Assembly (NCBI GenBank): GCA_937894335.1 | Contig: CALCRU010000005.1 | Span: 1 to 56,841 of the forward strand | DNA from: an uncultured Treponema sp. | Lineage (GTDB): Bacteria; Spirochaetota; Spirochaetia; Treponematales; Treponemataceae | Reading direction: 5' to 3' | Length of the DNA stretch: 56,841 bases | Shown here: one piece after another, positions 1-8,170 of the stretch | Layout: every line of letters starts with the position of its first letter | Position numbering within the stretch: the first letter of the stretch is position 1 | Notes under the pieces: model-generated | The model's database searches: none | Told to the model about the DNA's origin: nothing | Seen by the model: the letters and a program-made list of their open reading frames with translations, nothing else | Position numbers and translations under genes: made by a program

Positions 1-14
1 CCGCACTCTTACCC
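1..14 (+). repeat. Truncated copy of the intergenic hairpin element
   Basis: The window opens with the tail of a repeat. The nine bases CTCTTACCC at 5-13 also follow the first hairpin of the element copies at 27511-27702 and 43551-43760. The preceding CCGC resembles the closing half of the GGC/GCC hairpin stem of the 43551 locus. Most of this copy would lie upstream of the window, so the assignment rests on a short match and is tentative. Confidence 0.35.
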
Positions 15-25
15 AAAGAGACTTC

Positions 26-240
26 CTGTCAGCACACAGCGCCCCTGTAAGCATATAATGCCCCCAGTCAGCAGCTAGCGCCAATGTAAGCATATAATGC
101 CAACTGTAAGCATAAAATGCCCCCTGTCAGCAAATAATGCCCACCGTCAGCAAATAATGCCCACCGTCAGCCTGTAGTGCCCCGGTCAGCAAATAATGCT
201 AACTGTCATCACACGGCACCCCCAGTCAGCTAGCGTTTTT
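26..240. repeat. Degenerate 20-bp tandem repeat array, about 11 units
   Basis: Units begin with GTCAGC or GTAAGC at 28, 47, 67, 86, 106, 126, 146, 166, 185, 205 and 225, a period of 19-20 bp. The commonest unit reads approximately GTCAGCAAATAATGCCCAC. Most units contain the small dyad GCA-N5-TGC, and several contain TATAAT. The end at 225-240 is degenerate. No unit carries an intervening unique spacer, so this is not a CRISPR array. The bases from 241 to 365 hold no gene or clear motif; they are AT-rich and lie beyond the 3' end of the cyclase gene. Confidence 0.8.
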
Positions 241-365
241 ATCGGTTTTGAAAACAATATTATATGTTCTTATTGTAGATAGATTTTCTATTCCATCAAC
301 CAGATTTCTTTTATTATCTATTTTATTAAATGTCATAGCAGTGTGCCATCAACCTACTGTGAAGT

Positions 366-2657
366 TTATTTTACATTCATGACAAAAACACCGTCCCAGT
401 TCTTTGGAGGAGGGTTGTTCTTGAAGTGCTGTATACGGTCAAGAAAGACAATGGAAGGCATGTCCTGATACTTTTCGCTACAAAGATGGAACATTTCTTC
501 GGCCTTGTCCCAGTTCTTTTTTCTGTAGGCGTCAAGTCCCTTTTCAAACAGATCTTTTATTTCAAACAGTTTGTCTACAGCTGCCGCCTTGGTTTGGAGA
601 ATTTCGTATATGCGGACAGGTTCATTTTTTCCCTTAACTTTTATAAAGTCAAGTTCTCGGCATACAAAACTGTCCTTAAGTTTTTCAAAAACAGCTTCTG
701 TAATTATAGACTTTGATCCGTAAGCCTTGTTTGCACCTTCAAGTCGGGCCGCAAGATTTACCGTATCTCCTATGGAAGTAAAGTCCATTCTGTTTCTTGC
801 ACCCACTGAACCAAAAACAACTTTTCCGGTGTTTATCCCAATGCCCATGGAAATGTAGTCGCTGCCGTCTGTAAGTGCCTGCTGCTGCTGAGCCCTCATT
901 GCCGCCCTTATTTCCATTGCAGCCTTGCATGCATTGTATTCCTTTTTAGGTCCTGCAAAAAAGGCCATCATTTCATCACCGACAAATTTGTCTACATCTC
1001 CGCCGTTGTTTAAAATGATTTCAGTTTCTATGTCAAGGTAGTGATTTAAAATTTCCACAACTTCCTTTGGAGGCTTGCCTTCGCACAGTGTGGTAAATCC
1101 ACGGATGTCTGTAAAAAGAAAGCACAGTTCTCGGCTGGTTGTAGTCTTTTTGTTTTCCTTTTCCGCCGCCTGCAGGGTTGAAAAAGAAATGTATGGAATT
1201 ATTCCGCGAATTATGTTGACCATGTTTTTTATTTCTTTAGACAGGTCTTTTGTTTCATCCCTAGTTTTGATTGAATCAATGAAAGTAAGCTGGTCAGCCG
1301 AAATTTTAGAATTGCCGTCAAGAATTTCTTCCAGAGTGTTTGAAGTTTTTCTTACATTTGTCTTCAGATACAGAAGCGGATTTGTAATGAAATCTGCAAT
1401 CAGAAGTGAAAGGATGATTGAAACATACAGGAACATTACCGCCATTGTGTAAACGAAAATCTGAACATGAAAGTAAGAGCGCATTAAAATTTCAGTCTGA
1501 TAAGTTACAATTGAAAATCCCACCAGCTTGTAGCCTGCCTTGCGCGTAAAGTAAACCGGATAAATATATTTGCAGTAGGAACCGCTTATAACTGGCTGCT
1601 TTTTATATGTACCGTTCTGGAACAGTGCAAACCATTCCTTGGCCTTTTCGCTGGAAACAGATTTTTCTTCTTCGGGAATTTCTTTTACTTTTCCTGTCGC
1701 TGTAGTATAGGAAAATACATCGTATGTAGGCCATTCAATTTCATCTATCTTAACTTCTGTTTCTGAATCTGAACCAAGAAGTATAACTTTGTCTCCAGTC
1801 TTCTGGTAGATTATGTTTCCCGGTGCGCTAGATGTAATTATGTCTATGCGTTCAAAGGGACAGTCTGCATAACTGTTTGATTCCTTCTGCTGTGTAAAGT
1901 AGGGTGCAATTTTTTCGTACTTGCCGTCTGCAGAATCGTAAATGGTTGCAGTCTGTTCAGCCTGAGAGCGTCCCACATCGCTTACGGCCTCGGTAAACAT
2001 TTTTTTATAGCTGCGTAAAATCAGCATGGTAAAGGCCACCATAATTATTGCAATTACGGTGATAATTGTGAGTGTAAGTTTTGTCTTTATGGAATTCTTT
2101 GTCTTTTGCTTTGATTCCGCCTGAATTTTTTTGTATTCGGCAAATTCTGGATTCATGCTTCTTAGGGAAAGAATTCCCACAATGGACATGGCCGCATGGG
2201 AAAGAAATGCAAATCCAAATACTGCATACACGGTAACTGGCAGGGTAAGGAACCAACGCGTGCAGTTTGCAAAAAGCACTATGCATGTTATGGAACAGAA
2301 AAGGTAAACCGTAAGACTGATGTATGTAAGCAGGTAAAGAATGACATTTACGCTTCCCTTTATGAACAGCATGATTAAAAGAAATAGGGCCGTAAAGGGG
2401 AGCAGGTAAATCATAAAGTAGACAAAATGAAGTGCGCTTCCCTGAATTGCTTCTGCTTGGGTAAAGGGCAACATGTAAGGATAAATTAGGCTGGCAGTGC
2501 TTTCTGCATCACCTAGACTTATGCTCTGCATTCCCATGGGCAGAATGAATAGGGCTACAAGAACTGCGGCAGTAAAAATCCTGCAGAAGAAAAAGAAAAA
2601 TTTTTTTGAATTGAACTTTACCCTTAATGAAGTCTTTGATTTTTTTTGCTTGGACAC
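366..2657 (-). CDS. Class III adenylate/guanylate cyclase, membrane-bound
   Basis: Makes a cyclic nucleotide from ATP or GTP (cAMP is likelier; not proven). The GTG start at 2657 is preceded by AGGAG six bases away; the longer open frame would run into tyrS. The 763-residue protein has about six N-terminal membrane segments, an extracytoplasmic region of about 170 residues, a further membrane segment, a HAMP-like linker, then the catalytic domain. FTDIRGFT starts at about residue 515 with a metal-binding Asp. KFVGDE at about 555 gives the second Asp and a purine-reading Lys. NLAARLE at about 634 gives the transition-state Asn and Arg. The last 70 residues look TPR-like. All catalytic residues are present, so it should be active as a homodimer. 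Confidence 0.9.
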   Translation of the reverse strand: MSKQKKSKTSLRVKFNSKKFFFFFCRIFTAAVLVALFILPMGMQSISLGDAESTASLIYPYMLPFTQAEAIQGSALHFVYFMIYLLPFTALFLLIMLFIKGSVNVILYLLTYISLTVYLFCSITCIVLFANCTRWFLTLPVTVYAVFGFAFLSHAAMSIVGILSLRSMNPEFAEYKKIQAESKQKTKNSIKTKLTLTIITVIAIIMVAFTMLILRSYKKMFTEAVSDVGRSQAEQTATIYDSADGKYEKIAPYFTQQKESNSYADCPFERIDIITSSAPGNIIYQKTGDKVILLGSDSETEVKIDEIEWPTYDVFSYTTATGKVKEIPEEEKSVSSEKAKEWFALFQNGTYKKQPVISGSYCKYIYPVYFTRKAGYKLVGFSIVTYQTEILMRSYFHVQIFVYTMAVMFLYVSIILSLLIADFITNPLLYLKTNVRKTSNTLEEILDGNSKISADQLTFIDSIKTRDETKDLSKEIKNMVNIIRGIIPYISFSTLQAAEKENKKTTTSRELCFLFTDIRGFTTLCEGKPPKEVVEILNHYLDIETEIILNNGGDVDKFVGDEMMAFFAGPKKEYNACKAAMEIRAAMRAQQQQALTDGSDYISMGIGINTGKVVFGSVGARNRMDFTSIGDTVNLAARLEGANKAYGSKSIITEAVFEKLKDSFVCRELDFIKVKGKNEPVRIYEILQTKAAAVDKLFEIKDLFEKGLDAYRKKNWDKAEEMFHLCSEKYQDMPSIVFLDRIQHFKNNPPPKNWDGVFVMNVK

Positions 2658-2707
2658 TTTTGAACTCCTGCATTCATTGTATAGCAAAAAGACGAAAACT
2701 TCTAGAC

Positions 2708-2736
2708 TTGCACATAGTAATTTAATCTGATAAAAT
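2708..2736 (+). promoter_or_regulatory. tyrS promoter, near-leaderless
   Basis: TTGCAC (2708-2713), a 17-bp spacer and TAAAAT (2731-2736) lie nine bases before the tyrS ATG. Transcription starting about seven bases past the -10 box would leave a leader of only two or three bases. No Shine-Dalgarno is visible, which fits. It lies in the 88-bp gap between tyrS and the divergent cyclase gene. Confidence 0.6.
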
Positions 2737-2745
2737 ACAGCCACT

Positions 2746-3966
2746 ATGACTTTGTACGAAGATTTAAAATGGCGCGGGCTTATCAAAGATATTGCTGGCG
2801 AAGAAAGTGATTTACAGCAGCTGCTGGACGGAAGTCCTTTTTCTTTTTACTGGGGAACAGACCCTACGGCAGACAGCCTTCATCTTGGACACTATTCCTC
2901 TTTGTGCATGGCAAAGCGTCTTGCAAATGCAGGACATCATCCCGTGCTTTTGTGCGGAGGTGCAACAGGAAGAATTGGCGACCCTCGTCCCACTGCAGAG
3001 CGCGAGATAATCAGCGAGGAAAAGGTAAACGCAAACATTAGCGGAATTCGCAGTCAAATAAAAAATCTTGTACCTACCGCAGAATTGGTAGACAACTACG
3101 ACTGGCTTAAGGACTACACCTTTCTTAACTTTCTTAGGGACATTGGCAAGTACATCAATGTAAACTACATGCTGGACAAGGACATTATCCGCCGCCGCCT
3201 TGAAAACGGAATTACATTTGCGGAATTTTCATACATGCTTTTGCAAGGCTACGATTTTGTTCATCTTTTTCAGGAAAAGAACTGCCTTATGCAGGTTGCA
3301 GGAAGCGACCAGTGGGGAAACATTACCACAGGTGTAGACCTTATTCGCAAGATGCTTAACAAAACCGCCTATGCATTTACAATGCCCCTCATTCTTGATC
3401 CTAGCGGAAAAAAATTCGGAAAGAGCGAGGGTAACGCACTCTGGCTTGACAAGACAAAGACCAGCCCCTATCAAATTTATCAGTATCTTTACAACTCTGA
3501 CGACTCCAAAGTGTTGGAATACCTTAAGGTGTTTACATTCCTTCCCAAAGAGCAGATTGAAGAAATTTACCGTCAGCAGTTAGCTTCACCCGAAACTCGC
3601 ATTGCCCAGAAGACTTTGGCTTACGAAGTTGTTAAGGACATTCACGGTGCCGAAGAGGCTGATAAGGCAGTAAGCGGAGCAAAGGCTGCCTTTAGCGGAG
3701 AAGGAAACAAGAGCGACATGCCCACTGTTGAACTGGAAAAGTCTGCCATAGAAAATGGAATTGGCGCCATAGATTTGTTCTTTAATGCAAAACTGTCTGC
3801 AACAAAAAGTGATGCAAGGCGACTTATAGAGCAGGGGGGGGCTTCCATAAACGGTAAGCCTGTCTCAAATGTAAAGGTCATGCTTTCTACTGCTGACTTG
3901 GACAAGGACGGTGAGCTTGTTCTTAAGGCTGGTAAGAAAAAGTTCTGCAGGATTATTTTTTCTTAA
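2746..3966 (+). CDS. tyrS: Tyrosyl-tRNA synthetase
   Basis: Charges tRNA-Tyr with tyrosine in the cytoplasm. The 406-residue protein has normal bacterial TyrS length. The class I signature HLGH is at residues 46-49 and the KMSKS loop appears as KFGKS at about 223-227. The GSDQWGN segment of the tyrosine site is present, and a C-terminal S4 RNA-binding domain ends in the typical KKKFCRI. The ATG lacks a Shine-Dalgarno and sits directly behind a promoter. The 3' end overlaps the convergent ParB-like gene by 14 bp. Confidence 0.97.
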   Translation: MTLYEDLKWRGLIKDIAGEESDLQQLLDGSPFSFYWGTDPTADSLHLGHYSSLCMAKRLANAGHHPVLLCGGATGRIGDPRPTAEREIISEEKVNANISGIRSQIKNLVPTAELVDNYDWLKDYTFLNFLRDIGKYINVNYMLDKDIIRRRLENGITFAEFSYMLLQGYDFVHLFQEKNCLMQVAGSDQWGNITTGVDLIRKMLNKTAYAFTMPLILDPSGKKFGKSEGNALWLDKTKTSPYQIYQYLYNSDDSKVLEYLKVFTFLPKEQIEEIYRQQLASPETRIAQKTLAYEVVKDIHGAEEADKAVSGAKAAFSGEGNKSDMPTVELEKSAIENGIGAIDLFFNAKLSATKSDARRLIEQGGASINGKPVSNVKVMLSTADLDKDGELVLKAGKKKFCRIIFS

Positions 3967-4363
3967 ATAGAGATGCAACAGATTCTGCAATCCGTTTGAA
4001 GAATGCGACTATTGCATTCCATATGCGCATGAAGATTGACGGGTTGCGGAGCCTTTCCAACCGATGGTAGCCGTCAAGAAGTTCGTCATCGGTAAATTCC
4101 TTTCGCAGATTGTTTTCTTCAATTTCCATCTCAAGTTGTTTTACTGCGTCAACATTATCTACAATGTTGGCGTTTATCTTTGTCCAGCCCAGGGCCTTTG
4201 CAGACTGAAGACGGCGTTCTCCTGCAATTAGTTCGTATTTTGAATTTAGGGTAATGGGATTCATGAGTCCGTAGGTTCGCAGACTGTCCTTTAGTGGTTC
4301 AAGGTCTCCCAAATCCTGTCGTACTCGCTTCTTTATTTTTATGTCGCTGATGTTAACAAGCAT
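3953..4363 (-). CDS. Small ParB/Srx-type nucleotide-binding domain protein with amphipathic C-terminus
   Basis: Residues 1-95 match the N-terminal domain of ParB-type CTPases, with an IAGERRLQSAKALGW box (GERR at 48-51) and an EENNLRKEFT helix. There is no ParB helix-turn-helix or dimerisation domain and no parA nearby. After residue about 105 the protein changes to an amphipathic, aromatic and basic stretch ending in KKK, which could bind a membrane. AAGGAG precedes the ATG, and it lies 12 bp downstream of the pbp1A stop, so the two are probably cotranscribed. It is not the main chromosome-segregation ParB. Function unknown; a role linking the cell wall and the membrane is a guess from context. 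Confidence 0.8.
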   Translation of the reverse strand: MLVNISDIKIKKRVRQDLGDLEPLKDSLRTYGLMNPITLNSKYELIAGERRLQSAKALGWTKINANIVDNVDAVKQLEMEIEENNLRKEFTDDELLDGYHRLERLRNPSIFMRIWNAIVAFFKRIAESVASLFKKK

Positions 4364-4375
4364 GATTTTCTCTCC

Positions 4376-6967
4376 TTAGTCAAAGAGCCAGTTTCCGCTG
4401 GGCTCGTCTTCTTCTTCCCAATCGTCCTCTTCTTCTTCTGTTTTGTTAAGTTCGGTAGAAGGAATCTTACTGTTAAGGAAGCTTAGGTCTGGCATTTGGA
4501 TTGGGTCATCGTCAAGCTGGAATGAACCTCCCGAAAGAGTGTTGCCGTGACGCAGTGCCACTGTTGCCGCTGTTGCAAATCCTCCCGACTGGTGTCTCTG
4601 GCAGGTTTCTGTTGGGGCAGTGCCCGGCAAATAGTAAGCGGTATGCAGATGGCTTCTTCCGCAGGCTTCTGTCCAAAGTTGTCCCGTAACTGTGCAGACA
4701 TCAAGTTTTGTAACTGTTTCTGGCATAGCAGGGAACGACTTGTAGGATTTTCCTTCGTTTGCCACATGCATAAAGTCTCCCCATGCAACGCCTGCAAGAG
4801 TTGAACCTGTAATCTGAAGTCCCAAAGACTGACCCGGTGTGTCAAAGCCGAACCAGAATGCGGCGGTGTAGTAGGGTGTAAATCCTACCGTCCATGCGTC
4901 TGCCCAGTTCTGTGTGGTTCCTGTCTTACCGGCAGAAGGCATTATGAAGGAGTCACCGTTCATGTTTGTAAAGCGGAATTTGTTACCCTTGCCCTTGTCT
5001 TTCTTTATGGTGTATCGGGTTGAGTCAAATCCTGAGCCGTATAAAAGGGTTCCCGACTGAACAGTTTCTGTAAGCATTTGGGTCATTATGAATGCCGTTT
5101 CTTCGCTTATAAGCTGAATAGCGTCACCCTTTGCTCTCTGTTCGTCTCTAAGTTCCTTTTCCAAATCTCGAACTACATTTCCGTTTTTGTCTTCTATGCT
5201 AAGGATTGCAATGGGTGTAACTTCTTTTCCTGCATTGGGGAAGGTGGCAAAGGCCTTTGCAAGTTCTATTGGGCGCACGGAACAGACCCCCAGTCCCAAA
5301 GTAAAGCTTCTTACAAATCCCCTTGACTGCAGGTCGCTCTGGTCTATTCCCAAAAGAAGGGATGCCCTGTTTATGGCGGCGTCAAATCCTATTCCCTCAA
5401 GAACCTGAATTGACGGAACATTCATGGAGTGGGCAAGGGCGTACCATACCTGAACATCTCCTTCCCATTCTCCCTTGAAGTTCTGGGGAATGTAGGGTGT
5501 ACCGTCTTCCTTTATGAATACTCGGGGAGTGTCGCTTATGATTGTGGTCATCGTGTATTTTTGACTGTCAATTGCAGCGGAGTAGTAAAGTGGCTTGAAT
5601 GTGGAACCTGGCTGCAGAGTTGACTGTACTGCACGAATGAACTGATTTTCAGAATCGTATTGAGAACCGCCTACTAGGGCGTCTATGTATCCTGTGGAAT
5701 TTTCAAGGGCAATCATTGTTCCTTCGATGGTTGTCTTTTTTGCCCTCTGCTTTATAAGTGCGTTACCCCGTGAGACTACGCTTGTCTTTAGGGTTTCCAT
5801 TCCCATCATCATTGACATTACATCGATTATGGGGTTTATGTCGCTAGTGTAGGAACTCATTGCAAGGGATTCCGTGCGCTGCTCGCTTACCTTAAGGCTT
5901 GGCAGGTTGAACACCAGACTTATAAGTTCTGACATGGAAATGTATGTCTTAAAGGCGTTGTTCTGTCGTGAAGAAATCTGGGACTGGTATGTTCTGTTTG
6001 CATAGGCTATGTAGTCCTGCATTATTTCTTCCGCTGCCTTCTGGTGGGACAGATTAAGAGATGTGTTTACGGTGTAGCCACTTGTGTTTATGTCTTCTGA
6101 GCCGTAGATTATTTCTACCAGTTGACGGCGCACATATTCGCTGAACCAGGGAGCCTGATCGTCCCTCATTTCGTATGCAGAAGTTCCTGTACGGGTGTAG
6201 TCAAAGTTTGCCCAGTAGTCGTCAAAACTTTCATCCGCCTCTTCCCGTGTAAGGTAGCCTGCATCCACCATGGCCTGAAGAACATTTTGCTGTCTTGGCA
6301 GGGCCGCATTGGGGTGCTCGAAGGGATTAAATGCCGCCGGGTTTGAAAGCTGAACTACAAGAATTGCCGCTTCCGCCGGAGTAATTTCCTGTGCCGAATG
6401 ACCAAAGTAGTATTTGCTTGCCGCACTTACACCGTAGGTTCCACCGCCAAAGTAAATCTTGTTAAGATAGAGTTCCAGAATCTGATCCTTTGAGTAGCGC
6501 CTTTCCATCTGGATTGCCCACCAAAGTTCCTTTAACTTTCGCGATACCGAATAGTCTGTACGGTCGCAGTAGAGGGTTCCTGCAATCTGCTGGGTAAGGG
6601 TAGAGCCACCTCCCAGTTCCTTGTGGATTATTTTTCCTACAAGGGCACGCATTATGGACTTTACTGTGTAGCCGTGGTGGCTGTAGAAAACTCTGTCTTC
6701 CCTAGAAATGAGTGCGTCTATCATGTGCTGAGGAAGGTCTCCCAAGGCTATGATTTCGCGCTTTTCGTCACTGGCAAATTCTGTTATAAGTTCTCCGTTT
6801 ACATCAAGGAGTTTTGTGGGGAGGGAAATTTCAAAGTCTGTAAAGTTTTCGGTGTTGCGAGTGTTGACCGTTACGGCAAGGCCCTTACCCAAAAGCGCGC
6901 CAAAAATGATGGCGTTAAACAGGAGCAGGGCAAATAAGATAAATGGCCACACATGTTTTTTTTCCAT
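4376..6967 (-). CDS. mrcA: Penicillin-binding protein 1A (bifunctional glycosyltransferase/transpeptidase)
   Basis: Polymerises and cross-links peptidoglycan at the outer face of the inner membrane. The ATG at 6967 gives 863 residues and starts just before the single N-terminal membrane anchor; the frame stays open upstream, but that extension runs through a promoter and a terminator. The GT51 domain shows EDRVFYSHHG, GGGSTLTQQIAG and the RKLKELWWA helix. The transpeptidase domain shows STFK (catalytic Ser), SMN and KTGTTQ in order. The C-terminal tail is very acidic (runs of E and D). No Shine-Dalgarno: a consensus promoter ends six bases before the ATG, so translation is probably leaderless. 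Confidence 0.95.
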   Translation of the reverse strand: MEKKHVWPFILFALLLFNAIIFGALLGKGLAVTVNTRNTENFTDFEISLPTKLLDVNGELITEFASDEKREIIALGDLPQHMIDALISREDRVFYSHHGYTVKSIMRALVGKIIHKELGGGSTLTQQIAGTLYCDRTDYSVSRKLKELWWAIQMERRYSKDQILELYLNKIYFGGGTYGVSAASKYYFGHSAQEITPAEAAILVVQLSNPAAFNPFEHPNAALPRQQNVLQAMVDAGYLTREEADESFDDYWANFDYTRTGTSAYEMRDDQAPWFSEYVRRQLVEIIYGSEDINTSGYTVNTSLNLSHQKAAEEIMQDYIAYANRTYQSQISSRQNNAFKTYISMSELISLVFNLPSLKVSEQRTESLAMSSYTSDINPIIDVMSMMMGMETLKTSVVSRGNALIKQRAKKTTIEGTMIALENSTGYIDALVGGSQYDSENQFIRAVQSTLQPGSTFKPLYYSAAIDSQKYTMTTIISDTPRVFIKEDGTPYIPQNFKGEWEGDVQVWYALAHSMNVPSIQVLEGIGFDAAINRASLLLGIDQSDLQSRGFVRSFTLGLGVCSVRPIELAKAFATFPNAGKEVTPIAILSIEDKNGNVVRDLEKELRDEQRAKGDAIQLISEETAFIMTQMLTETVQSGTLLYGSGFDSTRYTIKKDKGKGNKFRFTNMNGDSFIMPSAGKTGTTQNWADAWTVGFTPYYTAAFWFGFDTPGQSLGLQITGSTLAGVAWGDFMHVANEGKSYKSFPAMPETVTKLDVCTVTGQLWTEACGRSHLHTAYYLPGTAPTETCQRHQSGGFATAATVALRHGNTLSGGSFQLDDDPIQMPDLSFLNSKIPSTELNKTEEEEDDWEEEDEPSGNWLFD

Positions 6968-6973
6968 GCATAT

Positions 6974-7002
6974 ATTGTAGAGAAAAGGTTTGCATGTGTC
7001 AA
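6974..7002 (-). promoter_or_regulatory. pbp1A promoter, leaderless geometry
   Basis: On the reverse strand TTGACA (7002-6997), exactly 17 bp, then TACAAT (6979-6974), six bases, then ATG at 6967. This is the strongest sigma-70-like promoter in the window. Initiation seven bases past the -10 box falls on the A of the start codon. Confidence 0.8.
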
Positions 7003-7010
7003 GAACGGCA

Positions 7011-7036
7011 AAAAAAAGGCCGGCGTGTTGCCGGCC
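7011..7036 (-). terminator. Rho-independent terminator
   Basis: On the reverse strand the perfect stem GGCCGGC/GCCGGCC with loop AACAC is followed by seven T. It lies just upstream of the pbp1A promoter and closes the transcript of the PEGA gene. The roughly 100 bases between that gene's stop and this hairpin are non-coding; they contain other pairable arms (for example CCCAT with ATGGG) and could be a long 3'UTR or a small RNA. Confidence 0.85.
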
Positions 7037-7135
7037 ATGCCCATCAGGCAGCCGGGCGCCAATGGGTGGGAGGGGATAAAATTGAACGCCCGACACTTAT
7101 ATTATCGGAAGCAATGCCCAAATCTTGAGCTGTTT

Positions 7136-8116
7136 TTACTCTGATTCTGATATTTCTGCGTCTATGCTTACGGCCACAGTGTAGCTTCTTCCGTTTACAG
7201 CCGAAACCTGCTTTACCACTTCGTAATCGCCTATGACGAATTTGACCATATGATCTCCCTGCTGTACCGGATAAGGTTCTTTTGGATTTGCAACTTCCTG
7301 TCCGTCTATGAAAACCGTGGCACTGTCGGGGGATGCAATAAGGATTTGGGGCGTTATGTCTCTAAACCTTATGCTAAGGTCTGTTGTTGCTCCCTGAGTT
7401 ATGTTTATTGTGCGAACTTCGTTTCTGTAACTGTCGCTTACAAGGCTTACAGTGTGGGTTCCCGTGTCCAAAAGCATGTCGGAACCAGAGACACTTTTTC
7501 CGTCTATGAACAGGGTGTAGGCCTCGCTTTCTTTTCCGTCGGGAGATTCAGTGTTAAGGACAAAGCGCCCCTTATCTATGAGGAGGGGACGCACCGTTAT
7601 TTCAAAGGGTTTTTGGGGAATGTCGTCACTGGCCCCCTTCATGGCAAGTTGCATTCTGAAAAAAATCTGTTCCTCATCAACTGTAAGATCTAGTGGTAAA
7701 TATTCAGAATAAGAATCCCTTTTTATGGTGTTTGGATTTACTAGAGGAATTTGAATTGTCTTTCTTAGGGAAATTCCGTATGTGCCAGTATGAATGCGAG
7801 TTCCCTTGTAGTCGATTTTCTTTTCTGTAGGACGGGGAGAAATGTCCTTGTAGATGGACCAAGCAACACTGTCCCTCCATTCCACTACAACTTGGGGAAC
7901 CTTTATAGAAATTTCTATGCCCTGAATGAATGTTTTGTCTTCTGGCAGAATGATTGAAACGGCGTCGTTGCAGTATGCAGTTGCAGTTTCGCTTTTTCCC
8001 GGTTCCGAGGGGAGCGTAATGAGGATTGTTTTGTGAACCCTAAAGTTTTCTGCCGCTACTGCACTAAATGCACAAAGCAGTACAAAAACCATGAGAGTAA
8101 GACGCTTTGCATTCAT
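7136..8116 (-). CDS. Exported PEGA-domain protein
   Basis: The 326-residue protein begins with a signal peptide (MNAKRLTLMVFVLLC..., cleavage near AVAAE). The C-terminal 120 residues hold two PEGA-like beta units; the second includes SPDSATVFIDGQEVANPKEPYPVQQGDHMVKF in segments typical of surface-layer-like repeats. The N-terminal half has no recognised family. It lies downstream of an M23 peptidase gene, so a cell-envelope role is likely. It has its own promoter eleven bases before the ATG and no Shine-Dalgarno. Confidence 0.75.
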   Translation of the reverse strand: MNAKRLTLMVFVLLCAFSAVAAENFRVHKTILITLPSEPGKSETATAYCNDAVSIILPEDKTFIQGIEISIKVPQVVVEWRDSVAWSIYKDISPRPTEKKIDYKGTRIHTGTYGISLRKTIQIPLVNPNTIKRDSYSEYLPLDLTVDEEQIFFRMQLAMKGASDDIPQKPFEITVRPLLIDKGRFVLNTESPDGKESEAYTLFIDGKSVSGSDMLLDTGTHTVSLVSDSYRNEVRTINITQGATTDLSIRFRDITPQILIASPDSATVFIDGQEVANPKEPYPVQQGDHMVKFVIGDYEVVKQVSAVNGRSYTVAVSIDAEISESE

Positions 8117-8127
8117 TCTAAGCAGTC

Positions 8128-8156
8128 AGTATAGTATAAAATGCCTGTTTTTGCAA
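8128..8156 (-). promoter_or_regulatory. Promoter of the PEGA-protein gene
   Basis: Reverse strand TTGCAA (8156-8151), 17 bp, TATACT (8133-8128), then 11 bases to the ATG. The predicted leader is four or five bases. A second overlapping TATACT lies five bases further upstream. Confidence 0.5.
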
Positions 8157-8170
8157 GATGAGGACGGCCT

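Noticed and set aside
26..240. CRISPR array
   Set aside because: The units are adjacent and degenerate with no unique spacers, and no cas genes are present.
6968..7096. Longer N-terminus for PBP1A
   Set aside because: The extension translates a promoter and a terminator stem and lacks a ribosome-binding site; the protein family starts near the membrane anchor.
7037..7135. tRNA or tmRNA fragment
   Set aside because: TTCAATTT resembles a T-loop, but the flanking bases do not form a T-stem and no acceptor stem closes.
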